64,000 nt of DNA from Halomonas sp. CH40 (GTDB taxonomy: Bacteria; Pseudomonadota; Gammaproteobacteria; Pseudomonadales; Halomonadaceae). Location of the stretch: positions 1,798,001 through 1,862,000 of the forward strand of contig CP112982.1 of NCBI GenBank assembly GCA_041875495.1, written 5' to 3'. The translations under genes were made by a program, and so were the position numbers. Each line of letters starts with the position of its first letter. Position 1 is the first letter of the stretch. This document shows positions 27,749 through 38,927 of this stretch, piece after piece. The notes beneath the pieces were generated by a model. The model was not told the DNA's origin and made no database searches. It worked only from the letters and a program-made list of their open reading frames with translations.

Positions 27749-28834
27749 ATGGCGCGCAATGGCATCCAGTACAGTGACGTACAACAGGCAATCGATGAAC
27801 TTCTGACCCGGGGCGACACCCCCAGCGTGCAGCGTATCCGCGATGTATTGGGCACCGGCAGCTTTACCACCATCAGCGAGCATTTCCGCCACTGGCGTCA
27901 CGAACGCGAACAGAACAAGGATGTCCCTCCGCCTAAAGGCGTGCCTGAAGTGGTGGTAACGACAGCTTCAGAACTATGGCGTCAGGCACAGGAAGCCGCC
28001 CACCAGGGGCTTTTGCATTACCGGGAAGAAGCTGACAGGAAGGTGGCTGATGCACAGCAGACCGTTGAGCAGGAAAAGCAGAAAGCGGCGAATGCTGAAC
28101 AGCGGGAAAATGCGCTGACGGCGCATTTACGCCATATCGAGGAACAGCTAAGCAAGGCCACCGCGGCGCTGGCCCAAGCTCAGGCCCATGCCCAGCACTG
28201 GGAAGTGGAATCCCAGCGCCATGCCAGTGCCCATGATCAGGCGGTGAAACAGCTCAATGACGTACACCAGCAACTGCAGGACAGCACAGATCGCCATCAG
28301 GCAGAGATGCACCAACAAGAGCAACGCCTGGAACAACAGCTAAAGCAGGAACAGCAGCGTAATGAAACCACTGAAGCCAGACTGATGGGCCTGCTGGATA
28401 ACACACGCCAAGAGCGTGCCACTGAACAAAAAGCCCTGAATAAAAAGTTACAGCAGCAGGAAGAACGTCTCGTAAAGCTTCAGTCCTCTTTAAAAGACGA
28501 GCAGCAGGCGCGCCAGGAGTTAGCATCCAGGCTGGCGCTGACGGAGCAATCGCTGGAAGAAAAATCACGCCTGAACGAGCAGTTGCAACACCAGCTAGCG
28601 CAACATCAGACTCAACTGGAATCGGCCCGGCAGGAACAAGAGCGTTGGCAGCAGCAGTATACTGCGGCGCTCAAGCAGCAGGATGACCAGTGGCAGAAGG
28701 ACATTATGCATAGCGTGCAGGCGTTACAGCGCCAGATGTCGACACTGCCCACCCGCCTGAGCGGTGACGGCAAGCCGCAGGATGCTGAGGAATCATCCGA
28801 ACAGACAGTCAATAATGAGCCATCAAAGTCATAA
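27749..28834 (+). CDS. KfrA-like DNA-binding coiled-coil protein
   Basis: A 361-residue protein with an N-terminal KfrA_N helix-turn-helix (about 1-50, 'VQRIRDVLGTGSFTTISEHFRHWR') and a long Gln/Glu/Ala-rich coiled coil from about residue 75 to 330. On plasmids KfrA supports stable maintenance; here the gene is chromosomal and divergent from a tyrosine recombinase. CAGGAG precedes the ATG by 6 bases. The pairing suggests control of the recombinase or DNA architecture, which is an inference. Confidence 0.83.
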   Translation: MARNGIQYSDVQQAIDELLTRGDTPSVQRIRDVLGTGSFTTISEHFRHWRHEREQNKDVPPPKGVPEVVVTTASELWRQAQEAAHQGLLHYREEADRKVADAQQTVEQEKQKAANAEQRENALTAHLRHIEEQLSKATAALAQAQAHAQHWEVESQRHASAHDQAVKQLNDVHQQLQDSTDRHQAEMHQQEQRLEQQLKQEQQRNETTEARLMGLLDNTRQERATEQKALNKKLQQQEERLVKLQSSLKDEQQARQELASRLALTEQSLEEKSRLNEQLQHQLAQHQTQLESARQEQERWQQQYTAALKQQDDQWQKDIMHSVQALQRQMSTLPTRLSGDGKPQDAEESSEQTVNNEPSKS

Positions 28835-28866
28835 AAAAGGCGCCAAGCTTTTAAAAGCAGGCGCCT
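28833..28866 (-). terminator. Terminator hairpin between kfrA-like gene and nfuA
   Basis: AGGCGCC and GGCGCCT, extended by GCTTTT/AAAAGC, form a strong hairpin at 28838-28866. On the minus strand it is followed by six T residues, so it is best read as the nfuA terminator. On the plus strand the T tract is missing, but it may still help end the kfrA-like transcript. Confidence 0.8.
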
Positions 28867-28927
28867 GATTTGAACTAGATTTGAACTTTTGAACTATTGG
28901 CTCAGCCCATAGCGGCTGGCGTGACGC

Positions 28928-29536
28928 CTAACGGTAATAGGCGTTGGTGGTGTCGGTATGGTCGGTCACATCGCGGATACCCGCCAATTCAGGGATGCGT
29001 TCCATCAGGGTTTTTTCCACGCCATCCTTCAGGGTCAAATCCACCGCAGCGCACCCTTGGCAACCGCCGCCAAAGGCCAGAACCGCCACATTATCACCGG
29101 TCAGCTCAATCAGCTTGATTTCGCCACCATGAGCAGCAAGGCCAGGGTTGATCTCGCTGTATAGGGTATAGTTGATGCGATCTTCCAACGGGCTATCGGC
29201 GTTGACCTTGGGCATCTTGGCATTGGGTGCCTTGATGGTCAGCTGGCCACCCATGCGGTCGGCGTTGAAATCGACAACCGCTTCTTCCAGAAATGCCAAG
29301 CTGTTCTTGTCCAGAAAGGCATTGATCTTCTCAAGCTCAAGCTTTTCGTCGGTGGGCTCTTCTTCCCCCGGACGGCAGTAGGCCAGGCAGGTTTCTGCAT
29401 AGGGCGTCCCTGGCTGAGTGATAAAGATACGCACGGCAATGCCTTCAACGTTCTGCTTTTCAAGCAGTTCGGCCAGATATTCCTGTGCGCTGTCGGTGAT
29501 TTCAATACCTTGGAGTTCTGTTTCGGTCGTACTCAT
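28928..29536 (-). CDS. nfuA: NfuA, Fe-S cluster carrier protein
   Basis: A 202-residue protein with an N-terminal degenerate A-type (IscA-like) domain (about 8-105) and a C-terminal Nfu domain with the CxxC cluster-binding motif '[17 protein letters not shown]'. It delivers 4Fe-4S clusters to client enzymes, especially under oxidative or iron stress. It is read alone, leftward, from the gap shared with metH. Confidence 0.94.
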   Translation of the reverse strand: MSTTETELQGIEITDSAQEYLAELLEKQNVEGIAVRIFITQPGTPYAETCLAYCRPGEEEPTDEKLELEKINAFLDKNSLAFLEEAVVDFNADRMGGQLTIKAPNAKMPKVNADSPLEDRINYTLYSEINPGLAAHGGEIKLIELTGDNVAVLAFGGGCQGCAAVDLTLKDGVEKTLMERIPELAGIRDVTDHTDTTNAYYR

Positions 29537-29763
29537 GGGGGTCTATTCCTCTCGTGGCGGTGGCGAAAACCACTTTCACATCAGATTTTTCTCTATGGTA
29601 AGCAAAACTCACCGCTGACACAATCCCGAGTATTTTAGTAGGCTTTATACTATGGATACTGTGTCAGGCGCCGCGCTCTGGTAGTATCATGTTTACACTT
29701 TTGCTAATTATTAAAATTTTACCATCCTTTTGATGATGGTGATGCTGGAGACTTATTCCTGCC

Positions 29764-32700
29764 ATGTCTGCTAGTGCCTTGACTGCGACTTTAAACGAAC
29801 GCCTTTCTCAACGTATTCTGATCCTTGATGGCGGCATGGGCACCATGCTGCAGAACGCCGAATTAAGTGAAGCGGAGTTCCGTGGTGAGCGTTTCCAGGA
29901 TTGGCCCTCTGATCTCAAAGGCAATAATGATCTGCTGGCGCTTACCTGCCCGGATGTGGTGGCACGTATTCACCGTGCCTATCTGGAATCCGGTGCAGAT
30001 ATCATCGAGACCAATACTTTTAACAGCACACGGCTATCGCAATCAGATTATGGCATGGAAGATCTGGTGGTCGAGATCAACCGTGAATCCGCCCGCATTG
30101 CCCGAGAAGTTTGCGATGCAGTGGCTCAGGAAACCGGTCAGCCACGTTACGTTGCCGGCGTGCTCGGGCCAACGTCGCGTACCGCCTCACTGTCGCCGGA
30201 TGTTAACGACCCGGCAAAGCGCAACGTTACCTTCAATGAGCTGTGTACAAACTATATTGAAGCCGCTACTGCTCTGATCGAAGGTGGGGCCGATCTGATT
30301 CTGATCGAAACCATTTTCGATACCCTGAATGCCAAGGCGGCCATCTACGCCCTTGAGGAGCTGTTTGATCAGCGTGGTGAGCGTCTGCCGGTGATGATAT
30401 CCGGCACGATTACCGATGCCTCGGGCCGTACTCTTTCCGGGCAGACCACAGAGGCCTTCTGGAACTCGGTCAGGCATGCCCGACCGCTGTCTATTGGCCT
30501 TAATTGCGCGCTCGGTGCTGAAGAGCTGCGCCCTTATCTGGAAGAGCTGGCGACCAAGGCAGACACCTTTGTCTCGGCCCACCCCAATGCTGGCCTGCCC
30601 AACGAATTTGGCGAGTATGACCAGACGCCAGAAGAAATGGCCAGCATTGTCGGCGAATTTGCCAGCAGTGGCCTGGTGAACATTATTGGCGGCTGCTGTG
30701 GATCCACCCCGGAGCATATCCGGGCGGTGGCTGAGGCGGTATCCGGCGTCAAACCACGCCAGGTGCCCAAGCGCCCGGCGGCCTGCCGTTTGTCGGGGCT
30801 TGAGCCTTTCAGTATCGCTTCCGATTCCCTGTTCGTTAACGTGGGTGAGCGCACCAATGTGACCGGTTCGGCGCGTTTCAAGCGGCTGATCGTTGAGGAA
30901 GATTACACCACCGCTCTGGAGGTGGCGCTGGAACAGGTTGAAAGCGGTGCCCAGGTGATTGATATCAACATGGATGAGGGGATGCTCGAATCCCAGGATG
31001 CCATGGTGCGCTTTCTGAACCTGATTGCCGGTGAGCCGGATATCGCCCGCGTGCCCATCATGATCGACTCTTCCAAGTGGGAGATTATCGAAGCGGGTCT
31101 GCAATGTGTTCAGGGCAAGGCAGTGGTTAACTCGATTTCCCTTAAGGAAGGAGAAGCCGCCTTTCGTGAACAGGCCACCAAATGCCGCCGCTATGGGGCT
31201 GCTATCGTAGTGATGGCGTTTGATGAACAGGGCCAGGCGGATACGTTTGCACGCAAGACTGAAATCTGTGAACGCGCCTATCGCGTGCTGGTCGATGATA
31301 TCGGCTTTCCGCCGGAAGACATCATCTTTGACCCCAATATCTTTGCCATTGCCACCGGTATTGAAGAGCATAACAATTACGCCGTTGACTTTATCGAGGC
31401 AACCCGCTGGATCCGTGAGCACCTGCCCTACGCCATGGTGTCCGGCGGCGTCTCCAATGTGTCGTTCTCGTTCCGGGGCAATAATGCCGTTCGCGAGGCG
31501 ATACACTCCGTCTTTCTCTATCACGCCATTCGCGCCGGACTGTCGATGGGAATCGTCAATGCCGGCCAGCTGGCGGTCTATGACGACCTCCCCGGTGAAC
31601 TGCGCGACGCCGTCGAAGATGTGGTGCTTAACCGCCGCGACGACGGGACCGAGCGCCTGCTTGAGATTGCCGACCAGTTCAAAGGTGATGGCAGCGGCAA
31701 CGCCCGCAAGGAAGACCTTGAATGGCGCGAGTGGCCCGTCAACAAGCGCATTGAGCACGCCTTGGTTAAAGGGGTTACCGCCTATATCGAGGACGACACC
31801 GAAGAGGCCAGAGCCCAGGCCGAACGCCCCATTGAGGTGATTGAAGGCCCGCTGATGGATGGCATGAATGTGGTCGGCGACCTGTTTGGTGACGGCAAGA
31901 TGTTTTTGCCTCAGGTGGTCAAGTCCGCGCGGGTAATGAAACAGGCGGTTGCCTACCTGATCCCCTATATCGAAGCGGAAAAGACTGAGGCTACCAAGGC
32001 CAAAGGCAAGATCGTCATGGCGACCGTCAAGGGCGACGTGCATGACATTGGCAAGAATATTGTCGGCGTCGTGCTGCAATGTAATAACTACGAGGTCATT
32101 GATCTGGGTGTGATGGTGCCCGCAGAGAAAATCCTGCAGGCCGCCGAAGAGCATAACGCCGATATTATCGGCCTTTCCGGACTGATTACTCCTTCTCTGG
32201 ATGAAATGGTTCACGTCGCCAAGGAAATGCAGCGACGCAAGATGAACTTGCCGCTACTAATCGGTGGCGCTACGACGTCAAAAGCGCACACCGCTGTCAA
32301 GATCGAACCTCAGTATGAACACCCGGTGATCTACGTCACCGACGCGTCCCGCGCCGTTGGGGTGGCCGGGCGCCTGCTGACAGACTCGCTTAAACACAAC
32401 TATGTGGTTGAGATCCGTAGCGAATATGAAAAGGTGCGTGAACGTAATGCCAAGCGTCGCCCGAAAGCGGCGGATCTGAGTTACGAACAAGCGTGTAAAC
32501 GGCGTTTCCGCACGGACTGGACGACCTACACCCCGCCTGTTCCAGGGTTTACCGGCATCAAGGTATTTGATGAATACAACCTTGCAGAGTTGGTCGAACG
32601 GATTGACTGGACACCGTTTTTCATGAGCTGGCAGCTGGCGGGTAAATACCCGAAAATCCTGGATGATAACGTCGTAGGGGAAGCGGCACGTAACCTGTTC

Positions 32701-33480
32701 AGTGATGCCCAGGCAATGCTCAAGAAGCTGATCGATGAAAATCTGATCAAGGCTCAGGGCGTGGTAGGCTTCTGGCCAGCCAACAGCGTTGACGATGACG
32801 TGATCGAAGTTTATCGCGACGAGAACCGCCAGGACGTCATCAAGCGCTTGCATCATATTCGTCAGCAGACCACCAAGGGCCGCGATGGCCTGTGCTATAG
32901 CCTGGCTGACTTTATTGCTCCGAAAGAGACAGGCACCCCAGACTGGATCGGTGGCTTTGCAGCGACGACCGGCCACGGCGTACAGGCACTTACTAAAGCC
33001 TATGAAGCAGCCGGCGATGACTATAACGCTATCATGGTGCAGGCATTGACCGACCGCCTGGCGGAAGCCTTTGCCGAACGCCTGCATGAACGGGTGCGCA
33101 AGGAATTCTGGGGCTATGTGCCTGAAGAGTCACTGGATAATGAGGCACTGATTGCCGAGAAATATCAGGGCATCCGCCCTGCCCCCGGCTATCCTGCCTG
33201 CCCGGATCATACTGAGAAAACGGCCCTTTTCGAACTGCTTGATGCGCCTCGCCATACCGGCCTTGAGCTGACGGAAAACTTCGCCATGTGGCCCGCCGCT
33301 GCGGTATCCGGCTGGTATTTCTCGCATCCGCAATCGAAATATTTTTCGACCGGCAAGATTACCCGCGATCAGGTAGAGGTGCTGGCGCAGCGTAAGGGCA
33401 TGCCACTCTCCGACCTGGAACGTTGGCTATCACCGGTGCTTTCCTATGAGCCTGCCGAAGAAAAGGCACCCGTGGCGTGA
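29764..33480 (+). CDS. metH: MetH, cobalamin-dependent methionine synthase
   Basis: A 1238-residue four-module enzyme. The homocysteine domain (about 1-330) has zinc Cys residues in 'GLNCALGA' and '[11 protein letters not shown]'. The methyl-tetrahydrofolate domain (about 355-620) contains 'INMDEGML'. The B12 domain (about 650-890) has the cobalt-ligand motif 'DVHDIGKNI'. The C-terminal AdoMet reactivation domain (about 920-1230) contains '[12 protein letters not shown]'. It transfers a methyl group from methyl-THF to homocysteine. The ribosome site is weak. I see no recognisable cobalamin riboswitch in the 227-bp upstream gap. Confidence 0.97.
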   Translation: MSASALTATLNERLSQRILILDGGMGTMLQNAELSEAEFRGERFQDWPSDLKGNNDLLALTCPDVVARIHRAYLESGADIIETNTFNSTRLSQSDYGMEDLVVEINRESARIAREVCDAVAQETGQPRYVAGVLGPTSRTASLSPDVNDPAKRNVTFNELCTNYIEAATALIEGGADLILIETIFDTLNAKAAIYALEELFDQRGERLPVMISGTITDASGRTLSGQTTEAFWNSVRHARPLSIGLNCALGAEELRPYLEELATKADTFVSAHPNAGLPNEFGEYDQTPEEMASIVGEFASSGLVNIIGGCCGSTPEHIRAVAEAVSGVKPRQVPKRPAACRLSGLEPFSIASDSLFVNVGERTNVTGSARFKRLIVEEDYTTALEVALEQVESGAQVIDINMDEGMLESQDAMVRFLNLIAGEPDIARVPIMIDSSKWEIIEAGLQCVQGKAVVNSISLKEGEAAFREQATKCRRYGAAIVVMAFDEQGQADTFARKTEICERAYRVLVDDIGFPPEDIIFDPNIFAIATGIEEHNNYAVDFIEATRWIREHLPYAMVSGGVSNVSFSFRGNNAVREAIHSVFLYHAIRAGLSMGIVNAGQLAVYDDLPGELRDAVEDVVLNRRDDGTERLLEIADQFKGDGSGNARKEDLEWREWPVNKRIEHALVKGVTAYIEDDTEEARAQAERPIEVIEGPLMDGMNVVGDLFGDGKMFLPQVVKSARVMKQAVAYLIPYIEAEKTEATKAKGKIVMATVKGDVHDIGKNIVGVVLQCNNYEVIDLGVMVPAEKILQAAEEHNADIIGLSGLITPSLDEMVHVAKEMQRRKMNLPLLIGGATTSKAHTAVKIEPQYEHPVIYVTDASRAVGVAGRLLTDSLKHNYVVEIRSEYEKVRERNAKRRPKAADLSYEQACKRRFRTDWTTYTPPVPGFTGIKVFDEYNLAELVERIDWTPFFMSWQLAGKYPKILDDNVVGEAARNLFSDAQAMLKKLIDENLIKAQGVVGFWPANSVDDDVIEVYRDENRQDVIKRLHHIRQQTTKGRDGLCYSLADFIAPKETGTPDWIGGFAATTGHGVQALTKAYEAAGDDYNAIMVQALTDRLAEAFAERLHERVRKEFWGYVPEESLDNEALIAEKYQGIRPAPGYPACPDHTEKTALFELLDAPRHTGLELTENFAMWPAAAVSGWYFSHPQSKYFSTGKITRDQVEVLAQRKGMPLSDLERWLSPVLSYEPAEEKAPVA

Positions 33481-33592
33481 GAGATCGTCAATCATTGCGA
33501 AGACATCGCCCTGATAAACAATAAAGTAATAAAAAAATAATTATATATTACTTTGAAGTATATATAGCCCTTGTTAGAGTGTCATGAACCAC

Positions 33593-33624
33593 GCATGGCG
33601 TTGAAAACTTTCTCAACGCCATGC
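33593..33624 (+). other. Perfect 12-bp hairpin between metH and cysI
   Basis: GCATGGCGTTGA and its exact complement are separated by an 8-base loop. No T tract follows, so it is not a classical terminator. It lies about 50 bases before the cysI start and could shape the cysI leader RNA or end metH transcription with Rho. Confidence 0.55.
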
Positions 33625-33674
33625 CAATGACACCTGCACAGCCTTAATGTGCATTCAGCAGGGTTCAGCCATTT

Positions 33675-35330
33675 ATGTACCGTTACGATATTCACGACCA
33701 GACCCTGGTTGACGAACGCGTTGCCCAATTCCGCGATCAAATGAATCGCTATCAAACCGGCCGGCTGGGAGAAGAAGAATTTCGCCCGCTACGCCTGCAA
33801 AACGGCCTGTATATTCAAAAACATGCCCCCATGTTGCGGATCGCCATCCCTTATGGAATGTTGGCGGGATACCAACTGCGCGCCCTGGCGGCAATTACCC
33901 GACGCTATGACCGAGGTTACGGCCACTTTACCACCCGCCAGAACCTGCAGCTTAACTGGCCAGCGCTGGAGGATATTCCCGATATCCTGGCAGATCTGGC
34001 CAAGGTGCAGATGCATGCCATTCAGACCAGCGGCAACTGTATCCGTAATACCACCAGCGACCAGTTCGCAGGGATTGCCGGCGACGAGGTAGAAGACCCA
34101 CGCCCCTGGTGTGAACTGATTCGCCAGTGGTCAACCTTGCACCCTGAGTTTGCCTATCTGCCGCGCAAGTTCAAGATTGCCGTCAGCGGCGCATCCGAAG
34201 ATCGTGCCGCCATTCAGGTACACGATATTGGCCTGCGTTTCTGGCGCAATGCCGAGGGCGAGCTGCGCATAAAAGTGCTGGCGGGTGGTGGCCTTGGGCG
34301 CACTCCCATGATTGGCGACGTGGTACGGGAGGATCTGCCCTGGCAGCATCTGTTGACCTACCTGGAAGCCTGTGTGCGCGTGTACAACCAGTTTGGTCGG
34401 CGTGATAACAAGTTCAAGGCGCGTATCAAGATTCTGGTCAAGGCACTCGGCATTGAGGAATTCCGTCGTAGGGCAGAAGAAGAGTGGATGCATCTCAAGG
34501 ATGGGCCGCAAACCCTCAATAAACCCGCGGTTGACGCTGCCAAAGCGCATTTCCCCGACCCGGAAAGGCGCGCCGTTGCTGAAAGCGCTCTTCAGGAATA
34601 TGAACAGCTGCGCAGCGAAAACCGTGCTTTTGCCCGCTTTGTGACCAATAACGTCACTGAGCATAAGGTGCCAGGCTATAAAGCGGTGACCCTCTCTCTC
34701 AAGCGTCGCGAACATGCCCCAGGTGACGTGACGGCTGACCAGATGGACGCCGTGGCGGATCTGGCCGACCGTTACAGCTTTGGTGAAGTGCGAGTGACCC
34801 ACGAACAGAACCTGGTGCTGTCGGATGTTCCCGTGGATGAACTGCAAGCCCTCTGGCAGGAACTTGACGCCCTCGGAATGGCCAACCCCACGGTAGGCAC
34901 CCTCAACGATATCATCTGCTGCCCAGGCGGTGACTATTGTGGCCTAGCGAACGCGGTCTCCATCCCCATCGCTCAGGCACTGCAGGAGCGTTTTGAGGAT
35001 CTGGACTTCCTCTATGACCTCGGCCCGCTGGATCTGAATATTTCAGGCTGCATGAACGCCTGTGGTCATCACCATGTCGGCCATATCGGGATTCTCGGGG
35101 TCGATAAAAAAGGCGAAGAGTACTACCAGATTTCGATTGGTGGTAATTCAACCGACGACGCCTCGCTTGGCAAGATTCTTGGCCCGTCTTTCTTCCGCGA
35201 AGACGTGCCTGCTGTGGTCGAGAAGGTATTGGAAGTCTATGTTGCCGAACGCCACGATGATGAGCGCTTTCTGGATACCTACCGCCGTATTGGCCTGAAA
35301 CCCTTCAAGGAGCGTGTTTATGCCCAGTAA
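33675..35330 (+). CDS. cysI: Sulfite reductase haemoprotein (CysI type, single-gene form)
   Basis: A 551-residue nitrite/sulfite reductase with two ferredoxin-like and two sirohaem domains. The 4Fe-4S/sirohaem Cys ligands are in 'CCPGGDYCGLANA' and 'NISGCMNACGHHHVGHIG'. It matches the pseudomonad-type CysI paired with a DUF934 protein rather than the enteric CysJI pair. It reduces sulfite to sulfide in assimilation. The start codon has only a weak ribosome site. The end overlaps the DUF934 gene by 11 bases. Confidence 0.93.
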   Translation: MYRYDIHDQTLVDERVAQFRDQMNRYQTGRLGEEEFRPLRLQNGLYIQKHAPMLRIAIPYGMLAGYQLRALAAITRRYDRGYGHFTTRQNLQLNWPALEDIPDILADLAKVQMHAIQTSGNCIRNTTSDQFAGIAGDEVEDPRPWCELIRQWSTLHPEFAYLPRKFKIAVSGASEDRAAIQVHDIGLRFWRNAEGELRIKVLAGGGLGRTPMIGDVVREDLPWQHLLTYLEACVRVYNQFGRRDNKFKARIKILVKALGIEEFRRRAEEEWMHLKDGPQTLNKPAVDAAKAHFPDPERRAVAESALQEYEQLRSENRAFARFVTNNVTEHKVPGYKAVTLSLKRREHAPGDVTADQMDAVADLADRYSFGEVRVTHEQNLVLSDVPVDELQALWQELDALGMANPTVGTLNDIICCPGGDYCGLANAVSIPIAQALQERFEDLDFLYDLGPLDLNISGCMNACGHHHVGHIGILGVDKKGEEYYQISIGGNSTDDASLGKILGPSFFREDVPAVVEKVLEVYVAERHDDERFLDTYRRIGLKPFKERVYAQ

Positions 35331-35901
35331 TCACTCAGCCGCCCATGCAACGCAAGCAGGTGAAACGGATGTTATCCCGGCACATGCAGATCACCTGATC
35401 GTTAACGGTGAACTTGCAGACATCAATGCCTGGTGTGTTTCCTATACTGAAGAGACATTGCCCGAGCAACGCCCTGCTTTCGTTCCCTTGGCCTTATGGC
35501 AAGCCCATCGTACTGAAGAGGAGTTGGCGCCCTTATTGGCCAGCGACACCCTGATCGGCCCTGCATTGGCTGCAGAACTTGACCGAGCCAGCGCTATTGC
35601 GATTGATTTTCCGGCCTTTACCGATGGCCGAGGCTATACGCTGGCGCGCCTGCTACGTGAGCGGTTCGGCTACCAGGGTGAGATTCGTGCCGTTGGCGAT
35701 GTTCTGGTTGACCAGCTGGACTATATGCGCCGCTGTGGGTTCACCGCCATGGCGCTGCGCCATGATCAGCATCCTGAAGACGCACTGCGCGCCATTAACG
35801 CCATCAGCGTGCGTTACCAACCGGATGTCGAGCTGCGTCAGGCAATGTTTGAAAGACGCCAAGCCCAGCCTGCCGAGCGGGAAATGCTTGCATGCAGTTA
35901 A
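35320..35901 (+). CDS. DUF934-family protein, sulfite-reduction partner
   Basis: A 193-residue protein with the DUF934 core ('AIDFPAFTDGRGYTLARLLRERFGYQGEIRAVGDVLVDQLDYMRRCGF'). Members are found almost always directly after this type of cysI and are annotated as probably involved in sulfite reduction; the precise role is unknown. The ATG at 35320 has AAGGAG 7 bases upstream, inside cysI; an in-frame GTG two codons earlier is too close to it. Confidence 0.9.
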   Translation: MPSNHSAAHATQAGETDVIPAHADHLIVNGELADINAWCVSYTEETLPEQRPAFVPLALWQAHRTEEELAPLLASDTLIGPALAAELDRASAIAIDFPAFTDGRGYTLARLLRERFGYQGEIRAVGDVLVDQLDYMRRCGFTAMALRHDQHPEDALRAINAISVRYQPDVELRQAMFERRQAQPAEREMLACS

Positions 35902-35963
35902 TCTAGGTAGCCAGTGTAAACAGCTATTTCAAGCATAGCTGGTTCAACATTTAGATATTATGT

Positions 35964-35989
35964 CACAGGGCAGTTGAAACTGCCCTGTG
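35964..35989 (+). terminator. Hairpin after the cysI operon
   Basis: A perfect 12-bp inverted repeat (CACAGGGCAGTT and complement) with only two bases between the arms is followed by a moderately T-rich TCACTTCTTT. It lies between the converging DUF934 and Smr genes and probably ends transcription from one or both sides. Confidence 0.65.
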
Positions 35990-36030
35990 ATCACTTCTTT
36001 GCGGTATTCCCAATAACTGAACCTTAGCCT

Positions 36031-36621
36031 TTAACCACGCCGTTTCTGTTGGCGTTCACGGTTACTGGCTTTTGCGCGTTCGCTTTTGCGCAGCATCACC
36101 CAGGTGGCGCCTAATCCGCCATCTGAGGATTGCGCGGAAGTATAGGCCTGAACCTCATCAAACTGCTGGAGCCATTTGGCCAGGTAGGAGCGCAGCACAT
36201 TCGCCGGGCTGTCCATTTCCCTTCCACGCCCATGCACAATCATGACGGAGCGCAGGTCGTGGCTGTAAGCGTCATGCACAAAAGGAAACAGCAAACGGCG
36301 ACATTCTGCCAGGGGCCGTCGAATCAGGTGCAGCTGGGCCTGAACGGGATAGCCACCCTGCCTGAGTTTGTCCACCACGGCTTGCTGAACGCCTTCGCGC
36401 AGAAACTCCATGGGGTCAAAAGGGGGCAACAGATCAACAAAATCATCAGAGAGGAAGTTACGCTCATCCAGCACGGCCTGGGCCGCTTCACGCCGAGCCT
36501 GCTGAGCTTCTGTTGCCTGCGAACGCTTTTTACCAGTATCGGCCAGGTTAGTGCGGCCAAGCGGCTGCACATCGCCAACTAAAGCCTTGAAATCCATGTC
36601 ATCACGCATAGGCTGATTCAT
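36031..36621 (-). CDS. Smr-domain protein (SmrA/YdaL-like)
   Basis: A 196-residue protein with an N-terminal DUF2027-like helical part and a C-terminal Smr domain ('LIRRPLAECRRLLFPFVHDAYSHDLRSVMIVHGRG', 'VQAYTSAQSSDGGLGATWVML'). Smr domains are small nucleases of MutS2 and related proteins. The HGRG motif is intact. GGAGG lies 8 bases before the ATG. DNA or RNA as substrate cannot be decided from sequence. Confidence 0.87.
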   Translation of the reverse strand: MNQPMRDDMDFKALVGDVQPLGRTNLADTGKKRSQATEAQQARREAAQAVLDERNFLSDDFVDLLPPFDPMEFLREGVQQAVVDKLRQGGYPVQAQLHLIRRPLAECRRLLFPFVHDAYSHDLRSVMIVHGRGREMDSPANVLRSYLAKWLQQFDEVQAYTSAQSSDGGLGATWVMLRKSERAKASNRERQQKRRG

Positions 36622-36741
36622 ATTGAATTCCTCCGGCGGGTGGAAGCCTTATGCTAACAAAAACTTTCCCCATTAAGTAAGGAAAGTGTTGGCACAGGGA
36701 TTTAGCCCTGTGTGATAAACCTGATGGGAGCAGCGTAGATA

Positions 36742-37854
<1,113 letters not shown>

Positions 37855-37855
<1 letters not shown>

Positions 37856-38250
37856 TGCGCGAATGGCTGGATGGATTGGAAGAACAGTATGGTCTTGACC
37901 GCCTGACCTATTGGTCGCGTCAGCTGGTATTGGCAAGCTTTGTGACGCTTTTGCTATTAACGGTTTATCGTGGCTTTCTCCTTCAGGGAGATACGTTCAA
38001 TTGGCGCCCCATTGTCGCCTTCGTGCTACCGCTGATATTGTTTCTGCCTACTATTATCGGTCGTCGTCCGCGTGGGCATGCCTGGCTGTCATTTGTTAGC
38101 CTGCTCTATTTTACCCAGGGCGTGATGGTGGCGACTTTGCCGAGCCAGGCGTTCCGCGGGGTCGCTGAAGCACTGGTGTCACTGGCTCTATTTGTTGGCT
38201 GCATGGGATATGCACGTTTTCGCAGCCGTCAGCTACAACAGACACCCTGA
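37855..38250 (+). CDS. DUF2069 membrane protein
   Basis: A 131-residue protein with four predicted membrane helices and the DUF2069 pattern ('WLSFVSLLYFTQGVMVA'). Function unknown. The start overlaps the wrbA stop (TGATG), and the pairing with wrbA is conserved in gammaproteobacteria, which points to a shared role in the respiratory membrane. Confidence 0.87.
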
Positions 38251-38362
38251 TCACCATCAAAAAATTTACAAGGATATAACTAACAGGACATATTTTGCTG
38301 CTAGTCTTATGCTGAAGCATCAACAGATGCTGACGACGACCACTGCAAAGGAAAACATCATA

Positions 38363-38833
38363 ATGCAATTGATGAAAGGAATGACAATTGTCACTGCGCT
38401 GGCAGCAGCTCTCTCTACTACCGCCCTGGTTCAGGCGGCTGACCCTGAAGATGCAATTGAGTATCGACAGTCAGCTTTCAGCGTTATGGCCTGGCACTTT
38501 GGCCCGATGGGGGCGATGGCACAGGGCAAGATTGATTATGATCCTGAAGAGTTCGCACGGCGCGCCGAGGCAGTCAACGCGGTTGCTGGCATGCCTTGGG
38601 AAGGTTTTGTTGAAGGCTCCTATATGGGCGACAACCACGGCGTTGAAACGGATGCCATGGCCAAGATAGCCGATAATCAGGACGATATTCAGCAACGCGT
38701 GGAAACTTTCATGGAAGAAACCGCGACCTTGGCTGAGGTTGCCCAGGAAGGCGACTTCGAATCATCGCGGCGCGCTTTTGCAACTGTCGCAAACTCCTGT
38801 AAAGGCTGCCACGATAATTATCGCGATAATTGA
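38363..38833 (+). CDS. Cytochrome c' (second copy)
   Basis: A 156-residue periplasmic haem protein with a signal peptide (1-25, ending LVQA), helices typical of cytochrome c' ('EYRQSAFSVMAWHFGPMGAMAQG') and the C-terminal haem motif CKGCH. The ATG at 38363 follows AAAGGAAAA; longer frames run back into the DUF2069 gene and lack a signal peptide. A convergent cytochrome b561 gene follows, a frequent partnership in which the b cytochrome supplies electrons. Confidence 0.92.
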   Translation: MQLMKGMTIVTALAAALSTTALVQAADPEDAIEYRQSAFSVMAWHFGPMGAMAQGKIDYDPEEFARRAEAVNAVAGMPWEGFVEGSYMGDNHGVETDAMAKIADNQDDIQQRVETFMEETATLAEVAQEGDFESSRRAFATVANSCKGCHDNYRDN

Positions 38834-38861
38834 TCACAGCATTTTTGCGCTTAAACATATC

Positions 38862-38898
38862 AAGAGCCAGTACCCGTACACAGGTGCTGGCTCTTTTT
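38862..38898 (+). terminator. Intrinsic terminator after cytochrome c' gene
   Basis: AAGAGCCAGTACC and GGTGCTGGCTCTT form a 13-bp stem (one G-T type mismatch) with an 8-base loop, followed by a T tract. It stands between converging genes and may act in both directions. Confidence 0.9.
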
Positions 38899-38927
38899 AG
38901 TCAAATAGTCACTTAAAGCTGATTGAA

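Noticed and set aside
28838..28866. Terminator of the KfrA-like gene on the plus strand as sole role
   Set aside because: The T tract is present only on the minus strand, so the nfuA direction is the better supported reading.
29537..29763. Cobalamin riboswitch before metH
   Set aside because: I could not find a B12-box-like segment or a convincing multi-hairpin fold by eye; a covariance search would be decisive.
30187..32214. A 675-codon open frame on the minus strand opposite metH
   Set aside because: It is a shadow of the strongly biased metH codons; metH is certain from all four domains and the reverse product resembles no protein.
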